Source: Streptomyces aurantiacus (GTDB taxonomy: Bacteria; Actinomycetota; Actinomycetes; Streptomycetales; Streptomycetaceae). From it: DNA of 64,000 nt. Below, piece after piece: positions 26,116-35,473 of the stretch. Location: positions 7,006,001 through 7,070,000 of the forward strand of contig NZ_CP114283.1 of assembly GCF_027107535.1 (NCBI RefSeq), in the 5' to 3' direction. A program made the position numbers and the translations under genes. Within the stretch, counting starts at the first letter, position 1. The number at the start of each line of letters is the position of its first letter. The notes below the pieces were generated by a model. The model worked only from the letters and a program-made list of their open reading frames with translations, did not search any database and was not told the DNA's origin.

Positions 26116-27519
26116 CTAGTTCAGGTACTGACAGGTGGAGCGGGGGGTGTAGACGCCGTGTCCGGCGCGTCCGGTGAACTCCCGCTCGTTGATGACGAGT
26201 TCGCCCCGCGACAGAACCGTCTCGACGCGGCCGGTGGTGCGCCTGCCCTCGTACGCCGAGTAGTCGACGTTCATGTGGTGGGTCTCGGCGGACATGATCT
26301 GTTCGGCGTGCGGGTCGTAGATGACGACGTCCGCGTCGGCGCCCGGCGCGATCGTCCCCTTCTTCGGGTACAGGCCGAACATCCGGGCCGGGGTGGCGCA
26401 GGCGATCTCGATCCAGCGGCGGCGCGAGATGTGTCCGTCGACGACGGCCTGGTGGAGCAGGTCCATGCGGTTCTCGACGCCCGGCAGACCGTTGGGGATC
26501 TTCGAGAAGTCGCCCCGGCCGAGGTCCTTCTGGCCCACGAAGCAGAAGGGGCAGTGGTCGGTGGAGACCACCTGGAGGTCGTTCGTGCGCAGCCCCCGCC
26601 ACAGGGCGGCCTGGTGCTCCTTGGGCCGCAGCGGTGTCGAGCACACGTACTTCGCGCCCTCGAAGTCCGGTTCCGCGAGGTTGTCCGTGGACAGGAACAG
26701 GTACTGCGGGCAGGTCTCGCCGAAGACGTTCAGGCCCTCGTCGCGTGCCCGGGCCAGCTCGGCGACGGCCTCCTGCGCCGAGACGTGGACGACGTACAGC
26801 GGCGCTCCGGCGACCTGCGCGAGCTTGATGGCACGGTGGGTGGCCTCGGCTTCGAGGAGGGCCTTGCGGACCTCGCCGTGGTACCTGGGGTCGGTCTCGC
26901 CCCGGGCGAGCGCCTGTTCCACCAGGACGTCGATCGCGATGCCGTTCTCCGCGTGCATCATGATCAGGCCGCCGTTCTCGGCGGAGCGCTGCATCGCGCG
27001 CAGGATCTGTCCGTCGTCGCTGTAGAAGACGCCGGGGTAGGCCATGAACTGCTTGAAGGAGGTCACGCCCTCCCCCACCAGCAGGTCCATCTCCTTGAGC
27101 GTCTCCTGGTTCACGTCGGAGACGATCATGTGGAAGCCGTAGTCGATGGCGCACTTGCCGTCGGCCTTGGCGTTCCAGGCGTCGAGGCCCTCGCGCAGCG
27201 AGCGGCCGACGCTCTGGACGGCGAAGTCGATGATCGTGGTCGTACCGCCCCAGGCCGCGGCCCGGGTGCCGGTCTCGAAGGAGTCGGAGGCGAAGGTGCC
27301 GCCGAACGGCAGCTCCATGTGGGTGTGTGCGTCGACGCCGCCCGGAATCACGTACTTCCCGGTGGCGTCGATGGTCCGCTCGGCCGTCCAGGACTCGGCG
27401 GCGGACGTGCCGGCTGCGGCGAGGGCGGCGATGCGGCCGTCCTCGACGAGGACGTCCGCGTGCAGTTCGTCGGACGCGGTGATGACGAGGCCACCGCGGA
27501 TGACGGTTCGGCTGCTCAT
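26116..27519 (-). CDS. hydA: Dihydropyrimidinase / D-hydantoinase
   Basis: The 467-residue amidohydrolase opens the ring of dihydrouracil, dihydrothymine or 5-substituted hydantoins to give N-carbamoyl products. The binuclear metal site is complete: DAHTHMELPFGG near residue 65, the carboxylated lysine in SFKQFMAYPG, histidines in MMHAENG and VVHVSA, and the aspartate in STDHCPF. Length and motifs are normal for the family. Its product is the substrate of the amidohydrolases encoded on either side of the PucR gene. It lies 127 bp downstream of amidohydrolase 1, and the gap holds a dispersed intergenic repeat. Whether pyrimidines or hydantoins are the true substrate is not decided by sequence; the neighbouring aminotransferase favours pyrimidines. 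Confidence 0.94.
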   Translation of the reverse strand: MSSRTVIRGGLVITASDELHADVLVEDGRIAALAAAGTSAAESWTAERTIDATGKYVIPGGVDAHTHMELPFGGTFASDSFETGTRAAAWGGTTTIIDFAVQSVGRSLREGLDAWNAKADGKCAIDYGFHMIVSDVNQETLKEMDLLVGEGVTSFKQFMAYPGVFYSDDGQILRAMQRSAENGGLIMMHAENGIAIDVLVEQALARGETDPRYHGEVRKALLEAEATHRAIKLAQVAGAPLYVVHVSAQEAVAELARARDEGLNVFGETCPQYLFLSTDNLAEPDFEGAKYVCSTPLRPKEHQAALWRGLRTNDLQVVSTDHCPFCFVGQKDLGRGDFSKIPNGLPGVENRMDLLHQAVVDGHISRRRWIEIACATPARMFGLYPKKGTIAPGADADVVIYDPHAEQIMSAETHHMNVDYSAYEGRRTTGRVETVLSRGELVINEREFTGRAGHGVYTPRSTCQYLN

Positions 27520-27568
27520 GTTCCCTCTCCTGTCGTGGGCACCCCGGTGGAGGGCGGTCGGAACGTAC

Positions 27569-27614
27569 GGGTGGTTCGTGGCTGGTCGCGCCGTTCCCCG
27601 CGCCCCTCACGGGG
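27569..27614 (-). repeat. Dispersed Streptomyces intergenic repeat, copy 1
   Basis: The minus strand reads GGGGCGCGGGGAACGGCGCG followed by ACCAGCCACGAA. This matches the element at 35.36-35.46 kb and, more loosely, 57.0 kb and 32.66 kb. From memory, this approximately 40-bp element is very common between Streptomyces genes. It lies just downstream of amidohydrolase gene 1 and ends in a small GCCCC/GGGGC hairpin. Confidence 0.7.
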
Positions 27615-27646
27615 CACGGGCACCGGTAACCCCGACAGAGCCCCGG

Positions 27647-28489
<843 letters not shown>

Positions 28490-28669
28490 CGGGACCTCCG
28501 GTCACTCGGTGTGCGGCGAGCTTAGGAAGGCCGGCGAGCCGGTTTGAGTTGCAGCGTGTCACGTCTGCGGGCGTATGGCGTTCCACGGTGTCACCCTTGC
28601 GCAGCCCCATGTTTCACCACCGTTTTCCCAGGTCTTCGGGTGTTGCGGTCCTGTTGCGCGCCTTCGGTC

Positions 28670-30244
28670 TCAGCTCTGTTGCGCGTCGTGCGCGAGGAGG
28701 GCGATGTGTACGGACGTGGCCTGTTCGAAGTCGTCGAGGTCGACGCCGAGCCGCGCCTCTATGGCCTCCAGCCGCCGGTAGAGGGCGGGTCGGGAGACAT
28801 GGTGGAGCTGCGCGGTGCGCGACTTGTTGCGGCCCGTGGCGAGATACGTGCGCAGCACCGGCAGCAGCTCCGACTCGGCGTCGGCGCCGCACAGCAGCCC
28901 GTCCAGTTCACGTTCCGCGAAGGACTGGACGTGCGGGTCGTCCCGCAGCAGCCGGACCAGCCCGCGCAGGTGTACGTCCTTCAGTCGCACCACGGCCGGC
29001 AGGTCGAGGTCGGTCGGGCTCTCTGCGACGGCGTCGGCCACGTGCCTGGCCTCGCGCAGTCCGGCGGGCAGGTCGTCCCACCCGGTCCGCGCGTCCGCGG
29101 CGGCGACGACGGCTTTGCCGGCCTCCGCCCTGTCGCCCCCCGACTCCGTACGCAGCCGGGTGGCGAAGTGTGCGGCGAGGGCTTCGGCGTCCTGGTCCCT
29201 GGCGAGGCTCAGCAGTACGGCGGTGACCCCGTCAGCCAGTTCGGCGACCAGTCCGGGCAGCCCCAACAGGCGTAGTACGCGGTCGAGTTGGGCCGCCTCG
29301 GCGCCTCGTACGGCCAGGGGTACGAACGTCCGGCGGTTGACGGGCAGGCCGGCCGCGCGGGCCCGGGGCAGCAGTTGCCTGGCCGGGACGACTCCGGAGA
29401 CCAGGTCGGTGAGCAGGCTCTGCGCGGACTGCTCCTCCCAGGAGGGCGCGGGGCCGCCGAGCATGCGGTGCAGGACCAGGGCCTCGGCGGCGCGGTCGGC
29501 GAGCAGCCGTCCTGTGGCGGCGTCGCCGCGGTAGCCGCACAGCACGATGCGGCCCCAGCGCTCACCGCGCCCGCCCAGCTCGGCGCGGACCCAGCCGTCG
29601 CCCTCGCTCGCGCCGGCCTGCCGCGCGATGCGCTCCCAGTCGCGCAGGACGTCGTCGACCGCGGACCGCTCCCCCGCCGTGGCGAGGACGCGGTGGGCGA
29701 GGTTGGTGACCACCACCGGGCAGGCGCTGTGACCCGCGATCTCGTCGAGCATCCGCTGCAGCGGAGCGCCCGCCGTGATCAGTCCGGTCAGCGCCGTCCG
29801 TACGGCCTCCGAGAGGCTGACGGCCGCGAACTTCCGCCGGACGAGGCGCGACTGCACCTCTTCGGTGAGTTCGGCGAAGGGGAACGGGCGGTGCAGGACC
29901 ACCATGGGCAGCCCGCACCGCTCGGCCGCCCGGCGCATCACCTCGGGCGGCGCGGGGAAGGCCCGGCCGAGTCCGAGGACGACGGCCGCGGCCTCCGCGC
30001 GGTGCAGCGAGCGGATGTACTCGGCCTGGGCCTCCGGGTCGCCCGCGAGGAGCACACCTGTGGTGAGGACCATCTCGCCGCCGCTGAGCATCACACCGAC
30101 GTCGGCGGCCTCGGCGACGTGCACCCAGCGCACGGGCCGGTCGAGCTGGCCCGCGCCGGCCACCACCTCGGGCTCCCCGGCGAGCACCCGCTCCAGGGCG
30201 AGGACCTGCCGGACGGACAGGGCGGGTTCCAAGGAGGTGGTCAT
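28670..30244 (-). CDS. PucR-family transcriptional regulator
   Basis: The 524-residue protein has the PucR architecture: an N-terminal PucR sensory domain (VLALERVLAGEPEVVAG, GGEMVLTTG), a central degenerate cyclase-like domain (about residues 280-400), and a C-terminal HTH_30 helix-turn-helix (GRNKSRTAQLHHVSRPALYRRLEAIE). Family members control purine, allantoin or other nitrogen catabolism, often responding to the pathway substrate. Its position inside the run, between the aminotransferase and amidohydrolase 1 genes, makes it the likely local regulator. A candidate target is the inverted repeat at 32473-32501, by inference only. Confidence 0.92.
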   Translation of the reverse strand: MTTSLEPALSVRQVLALERVLAGEPEVVAGAGQLDRPVRWVHVAEAADVGVMLSGGEMVLTTGVLLAGDPEAQAEYIRSLHRAEAAAVVLGLGRAFPAPPEVMRRAAERCGLPMVVLHRPFPFAELTEEVQSRLVRRKFAAVSLSEAVRTALTGLITAGAPLQRMLDEIAGHSACPVVVTNLAHRVLATAGERSAVDDVLRDWERIARQAGASEGDGWVRAELGGRGERWGRIVLCGYRGDAATGRLLADRAAEALVLHRMLGGPAPSWEEQSAQSLLTDLVSGVVPARQLLPRARAAGLPVNRRTFVPLAVRGAEAAQLDRVLRLLGLPGLVAELADGVTAVLLSLARDQDAEALAAHFATRLRTESGGDRAEAGKAVVAAADARTGWDDLPAGLREARHVADAVAESPTDLDLPAVVRLKDVHLRGLVRLLRDDPHVQSFAERELDGLLCGADAESELLPVLRTYLATGRNKSRTAQLHHVSRPALYRRLEAIEARLGVDLDDFEQATSVHIALLAHDAQQS

Positions 30245-30315
30245 GGCGGCGAACCTTCAATCTTGCGTTGCTGAACACTCCTCGGAGGCGACGCCCCGTC
30301 GGAGCCCGCGCTCCC

Positions 30316-31602
30316 TCAGAGCCTGCTCCGCAGAGCGCGCTCCAGGATCCCGGCGCCCTCCTCGGCCTCGGCGACGGTGAGCGACAGCGGCGGGGCGATG
30401 CGCAGGACGCTGGTGCTGTGACCGCCGCCCTTGCCGATCAACAGGCCTTCCTCACGGGCCGCTTCGAGTACGGCGGCGGCCGCGTCCGGGTCGGCCCGGT
30501 CCGTACCGGGCCGCACCAGCTCGACGCCGATCATGAGGCCCCGGCCCCGGACCTCCCGTACGCCCGGCAGTTGGGCGGTGATGGCCCGCAGCCGTTCGAT
30601 GAGGAGACCGCCGACCCTGCGGGCATTGCCCTGGAGGTCGTGTTCCAGGAGGTACGTGAGGTTGGCGAGGCCGGCGGCCATCGTGACCTGGGTGCCGCCG
30701 AAGGTCGAGATGGAGTTGGAGTCCAGGCAGTTCATGATCTCGGCGCGGGCCACGACCCCGCCGATGGACATGCCGTTCCCGATGCCCTTCGCGAAGGTGA
30801 GGATGTCCGGCGGGCCGTTCTGGCCGTGTGCCTGCCAGCCCCAGAAGTTGTCGCCGGTCCTGCCCCAGCCGGTCTGCACCTCGTCGGCGATCCACAGGAT
30901 GCCGCGCTCCTGGAGGACCTCACGGAACGCCGCGTACAGGCCGTCGGGCGGTGAGGTGAAGCCGCCGACGCCCTGAACGGGCTCGGCGATCAGGGCCGCG
31001 GGCGGGCGGACATGCCCGAGCAGGTCCTCCAGGTCGGCGACGCAGGCCGCGACGAAGCCGGCGTCGTCGAGGTCGGCGAACGGGCCCCGGGTGCGGACGC
31101 CGCCGTGCACGTACAGCGTCTGGAGGGGCGAGAGGCTGGTCGGGGACCAGCCCTTGTTGCCGGTGATGCCGACCGCGCTGAACGAGCGGCCGTGGTAGCT
31201 GTTGCGCATCGCCAGGATCTGGTTGCTGCGGCGGTACGCGGTGGCCAGCATCAGTGCGGTGTCGTTGGCCTCGGTGCCCGAGGTCGTGAAGAACACGCGC
31301 GCGTCCGGGATGCCCGACAGCTTGGCGATCCGCTCGGCCAGGTCGACCATCGGCCGGTTCAGGTAGAGCGTGGAGGAGTGGTTGATCCGGCCTGCCTGCT
31401 CACTGACGGCCTTCGTCACCTCGGGCAGGGCGTGCGCGGTCATCGTGGTGAGGATGCCGCCGAAGAAGTCGAGGTACTTGTTGCCCTCGGCGTCCCAGAC
31501 GTGGCGGCCCTCGCCGTGGGTGAGCTCGACGGGATCGGCGTAGTAGAGGGCCAGCCAGTCGGGCAGGACGGCCTGATGGCGCTGATGGAGTTCGTTGCTC
31601 AC
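30316..31602 (-). CDS. Class III aminotransferase (AGXT2-like; beta-alanine/3-aminoisobutyrate type)
   Basis: The 428-residue PLP enzyme shows FTTSGTEANDTALM (cofactor phosphate site), the aspartate in WIADEVQTGWGRTG and the Schiff-base lysine in TFAKGIGNG. The AGXT2-like group transfers the amino group of beta-alanine, (R)-3-aminoisobutyrate or alanine to pyruvate or glyoxylate. This fits the fourth step of uracil/thymine breakdown, giving malonate or methylmalonate semialdehyde. The GTG start at 31602 overlaps the stop of amidohydrolase 2 by 4 bp, fixing the N-terminus and implying coupled translation. No semialdehyde dehydrogenase gene is visible in the cluster. Ornithine- or GABA-type substrates are less likely given the neighbours. 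Confidence 0.9.
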   Translation of the reverse strand: MSNELHQRHQAVLPDWLALYYADPVELTHGEGRHVWDAEGNKYLDFFGGILTTMTAHALPEVTKAVSEQAGRINHSSTLYLNRPMVDLAERIAKLSGIPDARVFFTTSGTEANDTALMLATAYRRSNQILAMRNSYHGRSFSAVGITGNKGWSPTSLSPLQTLYVHGGVRTRGPFADLDDAGFVAACVADLEDLLGHVRPPAALIAEPVQGVGGFTSPPDGLYAAFREVLQERGILWIADEVQTGWGRTGDNFWGWQAHGQNGPPDILTFAKGIGNGMSIGGVVARAEIMNCLDSNSISTFGGTQVTMAAGLANLTYLLEHDLQGNARRVGGLLIERLRAITAQLPGVREVRGRGLMIGVELVRPGTDRADPDAAAAVLEAAREEGLLIGKGGGHSTSVLRIAPPLSLTVAEAEEGAGILERALRSRL

Positions 31603-32441
31603 GGCTGGACCAGTCCTTCGTACGCGTCGGGGCGGCGGTCCCGGTAGAAGGCCCACTGCCGGCGGACCTCCTCGATCAGGTCGAAGTCGAGGTCGCGGAC
31701 GACGAGTTCCTCACCCTTGTCGCTCGCCCGCTCACCGACGAACTGCCCTCGCGGGTCGACGAAGTACGACGTCCCGTAGAAGTCGTTGTCCCCGTACTCC
31801 TCCTCGCCGACACGGTTGATCGCGGCGACGAAGTACTCGTTGGCGACGGCGGCGGCCGGCTGCTCCAGCTGCCACAGGTGGGCGGACAGGCCCCGGGAGG
31901 TCGCCGACGGGTTGTAGACGATCTGCGCGCCGTTCAGGCCGAGCTGGCGCCAGCCCTCCGGGAAGTGGCGGTCGTAGCAGATGTAGACGCCGACCTTGCC
32001 GACCGCGGTGTCGAAGACGGGCCAGCCGAGGTTGCCCGGCTTGAAGTAGTACTTCTCCCAGAAGCCCTTGACCTGGGGGATGTGGTGCTTGCGGTACTTG
32101 CCGAGGTAGGTGCCGTCGGCGTCGATGACCGCGGCGGTGTTGTAGTAGAAGCCGGACTGCTCGACCTCGAACACCGGGACCACGACGACCATGCCGGTCT
32201 CGCGTGCGAGCTCCCGCATACGGGTGACGGTCGGGCCGTCCGGTACCGGCTCCGCCCAGCGGTAGTGCTCCGGCTCCTGGACCTGGCAGAAATAGGGGGC
32301 GTTGAAGACCTCCTGGAATCCGATGATCTTCGCGCCCTGACGGGCCGCCTCGCGGGCGTGCTCCTCGTGCTTGGCGACCATGGATGCGGTGTCGCCGGTC
32401 CAGGTGGCCTGGACCAGAGCGGCGCGTACGACGTTGGCCAT
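31599..32441 (-). CDS. Nitrilase-superfamily N-carbamoyl amidohydrolase 2 (beta-ureidopropionase type)
   Basis: This second 280-residue copy is the first gene of the catabolic run. The triad is intact: glutamate in GFQEVFNAPYF, lysine in GKYRKHHIPQ, cysteine in ICYDRHFPEGWR. It matches copy 1 over most of the protein, but the segment after the catalytic glutamate differs (HYRWAEPVPDGPTV versus FYEYAEQIPEGPIV), a region that helps shape the substrate pocket in this family. The two may prefer different N-carbamoyl compounds. A good promoter (32507-32535) and a 10-bp inverted repeat precede it. Coupling to the aminotransferase by a 4-bp overlap suggests beta-alanine or 3-aminoisobutyrate is passed straight on. 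Confidence 0.91.
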   Translation of the reverse strand: MANVVRAALVQATWTGDTASMVAKHEEHAREAARQGAKIIGFQEVFNAPYFCQVQEPEHYRWAEPVPDGPTVTRMRELARETGMVVVVPVFEVEQSGFYYNTAAVIDADGTYLGKYRKHHIPQVKGFWEKYYFKPGNLGWPVFDTAVGKVGVYICYDRHFPEGWRQLGLNGAQIVYNPSATSRGLSAHLWQLEQPAAAVANEYFVAAINRVGEEEYGDNDFYGTSYFVDPRGQFVGERASDKGEELVVRDLDFDLIEEVRRQWAFYRDRRPDAYEGLVQP

Positions 32442-32472
32442 GAGCTGCTCCTTCGACGTGACGTCAGAGAGC

Positions 32473-32501
32473 CTCTACGCCCGTAGACACTGGGCGTAGA
32501 G
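32473..32501. promoter_or_regulatory. 10-bp inverted repeat at the transcription start of the ureide operon
   Basis: CTCTACGCCC at 32473-32482 pairs perfectly with GGGCGTAGAG at 32492-32501 across 9 bp. It begins 5 bp downstream of the predicted -10 box, so it overlaps the expected start of transcription. It could be the operator for the PucR regulator or another protein, or a 5' stem-loop in the mRNA. Confidence 0.7.
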
Positions 32502-32506
32502 CCCTG

Positions 32507-32535
32507 AAAGTAAGCCGCGGCGCTGCGCTGGGCAA
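32507..32535 (-). promoter_or_regulatory. Promoter for amidohydrolase 2 / ureide operon
   Basis: On the minus strand TTGCCC (32535-32530) and TACTTT (32512-32507) are separated by exactly 17 bp, a good fit to a housekeeping-sigma promoter. Transcription would begin near 32500 and leave a leader of about 60 nt before the amidohydrolase start. The rest of the 293-bp gap holds an imperfect CTACCC/GGGTTAG repeat near 32571-32592 and a degenerate copy of the dispersed repeat near 32652-32671. Confidence 0.6.
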
Positions 32536-32734
32536 GACCATCGTCGTTAACCGGCGGAGTCGATCATGTTTCCTACCCCTGTGGGTTAGCCCCGACGCGC
32601 CGGCGGGGGCGCCCTCGGTGCGTGGGGACGGGTCGGCGGGGACGCGCGATACCGGCCCCGCGCCCCTGGCTGGACAGGCGGGCCGGAGCGCCGGAGCAGC
32701 ACACCGGCAGTGGCCTTCCCCGGTGTCGATCGCC

Positions 32735-34816
32735 TCAGGCCGTGTAGCCCGCCACCCGGAGGGCGTGGACCAGGTCCCAGTAGCGCTGCTCCGAGACATG
32801 GCGGGCCGCTTCCAGGAGGAGCGGCGCGAGGACCTGCGGGGCCGCCTCGACACTGCGGACGGCTTCTTCGGGGGTCCGGATGCGGACGTACGCGTCCAGC
32901 AGGGCGCGGACCTCGCGGTGCCGGTCCCCCTCGACGAGGCCCAGGAGGGCGTCACCTATCTCGGCAGCGGGGCGCACGACGCCCTGGCGCAGCATCTGCT
33001 GACCGTCGTCCGTGCGCCCGGCCGCCGCGAGCGCGTCGGCCGCGGCGACCAGCCGGTCGGCGGGCAGGGAGGCCGCCTCCCAGAGGAGGGTGGCCCAGTC
33101 GGCGCCCAGCCCGGCGCGGTGCAGCTCGGCGGCGAGGAGCGGGAAGCGGGCCGCGGGCCAGTACGCGGCCTCGACCAGCAGGACGTGCGCCTCGCCGCTG
33201 TGGCCCTCGCTCCGCAGCCGCACGAGCCGCGCGACCGTCTCGACCGTGGTCCGCCGTGCCTCGTCGTCGAGCGGCTCGCGCCGCGGCTTCGGCGGCTCGG
33301 CCTCCTCGGAGCCGCGCGCGAATCGGGCTCCCCGCAGGGTGCGCTCAGCGGCGGGCGGCACGGGCATGGCGGGAGCGGCGCCGCCGGCCTCCTCCTCCGT
33401 CATACCGGCGAAGCGGGCGCCTCCTCGCGCGCCGCCCCGGGCACCGCCTCGGGCGCGGCGCTTGGAGCGTTGCCTGGGAGCGGGGGGCTCGGCGGCTTCG
33501 GCGGGTGCCGCCTCGGCCGGCGAGCGGCCGGGCGCGGGCGCCGGCGTCGCCGCGCTGCGCGAAGCGGCAGGGTCGTGGGCCGGGGCGGTGCCGGGCCCGG
33601 GTCCGGCGCCCTGCCGGGCGGCCCGCTCGGCGGAGGCGTCGCGCCACAGGTCCGGCCAGTCGTCCTCGTCCGGCGCCGGCCGCTGCGCGCCCACGCGCGG
33701 GGCGGCCGGCCGGCCGGATCCGCCGCCACCAGCCTCGCCGGCGTCACCCCGGATGCCGGCCCCGCCGTGGCCCGTGCGTCCACCGAGGCGGCCGTACCCC
33801 TCGCCGTCGTGACCGCCGGGACCGTCACGGCCACCGCGTCCGCCGTCGTCGCGACCGCTGTGGCTGCCGGCGTCGTCGCGCCCGTCACCGCCACGCTCCC
33901 GGCTCTCACCGGAATCGCCGCGCCCGCCGGGACCCTCGAAGTCGCTGCGGCGCCCGTCCCGACCACCGTGTCCGCCAGCACCGTCACGGCCGTCGTGGCC
34001 GGGACCTCCGCCCTCGCCGGTGCTGCTGCGCCCGCCGGGGCCCTCGGGACCGCCGCGGCGCCCGTCAGCACCACCGGGCCCGTCGTGACCGTCATGGCGC
34101 CGGTCACGACCGTCGTGCCCGCCCTGATCGCCAGGGCCGCCTGAGCCGTCGTGACCGCGACGACCGTCCCGGGGCTCATCAACCCAGAAGACACCCTCGC
34201 CGGGCCCTGGGCCCTGGCCGTCACCGCGGTTCTGGCCTTCGCCGCGGTCTCGGTCTTCGCCACCGCCGGATGGCCCCGTACGGGCCCCCTGCGCGTACCC
34301 GTACTTCGTCCGCTGGTCCAACTCACCCATGCGGGAATGGAGTTCGGCGCAGCGGGCCGTCGCGCGGTCGTGGTCGTCACGGGCCCAGGCGAGATCGAGG
34401 CGCAGGGAGTCGGCCTCCGCCTGGGAGGTGGCCGCGTGGAGCGACCGGCCGAGCTCCGAGAGCCGTTCGGCGGCGTAGCGCTGTTCGCGCAGCATGACGT
34501 CGAGCCGGTCACCGAGGGCGTCACGGCCGCCGGGCCGTCCGTCGTACGCGGCGAGGGAGGCGTCGTGCAGCGTCCGGGCCCGCTCGGCCTCCTGCGCGGC
34601 TGCCCGGTCACCGTACTGGCCGGCGAGGTCCTGGAGGATGGCCTGTACGACGTCCCAGGGCGGCACCTCCCAGCCGTCCAGGCAGGCCCGCATCCCCTCG
34701 GGGTCACGCTGCCAGAACACACCGCACCAGCCGCCGCCCTGGTCGAGCCGGGACAGCAGGCCACCGAAATACCTCGCGAACTCCCGCACCTGGCCCGGGA
34801 GTTGTTCCACCGCCAT
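32735..34816 (-). CDS. Large protein with disordered Gly/Asp/Arg-rich centre, function unknown
   Basis: About 693 residues in three parts. The N-terminal 175 residues are ordered and alpha-helical, with a conserved-looking opening (FARYFGGLLSRLDQGGG, GVFWQRDPEGM) and a probable coiled coil. The centre (about 180-410) is extreme low complexity, mostly Gly, Asp, Arg and His, with runs such as GGHDGRDRR. It is followed by an Ala/Pro-rich stretch and three tandem RGGA units. The last 190 residues form helices of TPR-like spacing (LLVEAAYWPAARFPLLAAEL). I recognise no catalytic motif and no export signal. The ATG at 34816 or the GTG at 34825 could be the start; neither has an ideally spaced ribosome site. 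Codon bias and the downstream-upstream pattern support this strand over the long antisense frames. An XRE regulator gene lies 162 bp upstream. Confidence 0.8.
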   Translation of the reverse strand: MAVEQLPGQVREFARYFGGLLSRLDQGGGWCGVFWQRDPEGMRACLDGWEVPPWDVVQAILQDLAGQYGDRAAAQEAERARTLHDASLAAYDGRPGGRDALGDRLDVMLREQRYAAERLSELGRSLHAATSQAEADSLRLDLAWARDDHDRATARCAELHSRMGELDQRTKYGYAQGARTGPSGGGEDRDRGEGQNRGDGQGPGPGEGVFWVDEPRDGRRGHDGSGGPGDQGGHDGRDRRHDGHDGPGGADGRRGGPEGPGGRSSTGEGGGPGHDGRDGAGGHGGRDGRRSDFEGPGGRGDSGESRERGGDGRDDAGSHSGRDDGGRGGRDGPGGHDGEGYGRLGGRTGHGGAGIRGDAGEAGGGGSGRPAAPRVGAQRPAPDEDDWPDLWRDASAERAARQGAGPGPGTAPAHDPAASRSAATPAPAPGRSPAEAAPAEAAEPPAPRQRSKRRARGGARGGARGGARFAGMTEEEAGGAAPAMPVPPAAERTLRGARFARGSEEAEPPKPRREPLDDEARRTTVETVARLVRLRSEGHSGEAHVLLVEAAYWPAARFPLLAAELHRAGLGADWATLLWEAASLPADRLVAAADALAAAGRTDDGQQMLRQGVVRPAAEIGDALLGLVEGDRHREVRALLDAYVRIRTPEEAVRSVEAAPQVLAPLLLEAARHVSEQRYWDLVHALRVAGYTA

Positions 34817-34954
34817 TACCTTCACCCCACGCCAGACTGGAGTACTCCGGTCCGGTAGAAAACACCATTCGTGTTACGGAATCGCTACAACGAGTTTTCG
34901 ACCTGAACGCAGAGTGCGGTTACCCACCCGGAACGTGACGTGAGACGGCGGGTG

Positions 34955-34981
34955 GTGACGCGCCGTCGCCTCGCGCGTCAC
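34955..34981 (-). terminator. Short hairpin at the XRE gene stop
   Basis: GTGACGCG (34955-34962) pairs with CGCGTCAC (34974-34981) across 11 bases; the second arm overlaps the XRE stop codon. An 8-bp GC-rich stem at a gene end is compatible with a weak terminator. Confidence 0.4.
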
Positions 34982-35229
34982 ACGGCGGCGAGCGCGCATC
35001 TGCCGGCGATCTCGTCCATCGAGAGTCCCAGTACGCGCGCCAGCGCCGCGACCGTGAAGAAGGCCGGGGTCGGGGCGCGCCCGGTCTCGATCTTGCGGAG
35101 GGTCTCCGCCGAGAGGCCGGCGCTCATGGCGACCTCCGCCATGCTGCGGCGGCCTCTGGCCTCGCGCAGCAGCCGCCCGAGCCGCTCGCCGCGTTCGTGC
35201 TCTTCGGGGGTCAGCGGGGTTCGCACCAT
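34978..35229 (-). CDS. XRE-family helix-turn-helix regulator, 83 residues
   Basis: This small protein is little more than one Cro/CI-type HTH: LGRLLREARGRRSMAEVAMSAGLSAETLRKIETGRAPTPAF, then LARVLGLSMDEIAGRC. The pattern of helix 2, turn and recognition helix (AEVAMSAGLSAETLRKIE) is clear. It has no effector domain, so any signal would come from a partner or from oligomerisation. It is on the same strand as, and just upstream of, the Gly/Arg-rich protein gene, and could regulate it; no operator stands out in the 150-bp gap. Confidence 0.88.
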   Translation of the reverse strand: MVRTPLTPEEHERGERLGRLLREARGRRSMAEVAMSAGLSAETLRKIETGRAPTPAFFTVAALARVLGLSMDEIAGRCALAAV

Positions 35230-35357
35230 GCCGTCACTCTAATACCGCCCACCGCCCCTCGAACAGGCACCGATCAGCCCGCCGACGGGTGTGTCAATTG
35301 GCCCGGCGGCACGAAACCCACAGGACAAGCCCCCCGCGCAAACCGACCTCAGGCACG

Positions 35358-35464
35358 CCCCGCTCAGGGGGGCGAGGAACTGCGCGACAAGCCCAAGACG
35401 GCCGGCACATGCGAACAGTCCCCGAGCCCCACCCCCCAGGGGCGCGGGGAACTGCGCAACAAAC
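35358..35464 (+). repeat. Dispersed Streptomyces intergenic repeat, two copies
   Basis: Copies at 35358-35393 and 35432-35464 share a G-rich stretch followed by GGAACTGCGC and an AACAAACC/GACAAGCC tail. They lie in the 244-bp gap between the XRE start and the gamma-glutamyltransferase 2 stop. Each contains short CCCC/GGGG and GCGC/GCGC pairings. They read opposite to the minus-strand genes on both sides, unlike copy 1. Confidence 0.75.
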
Positions 35465-35473
35465 CGCCGACGG

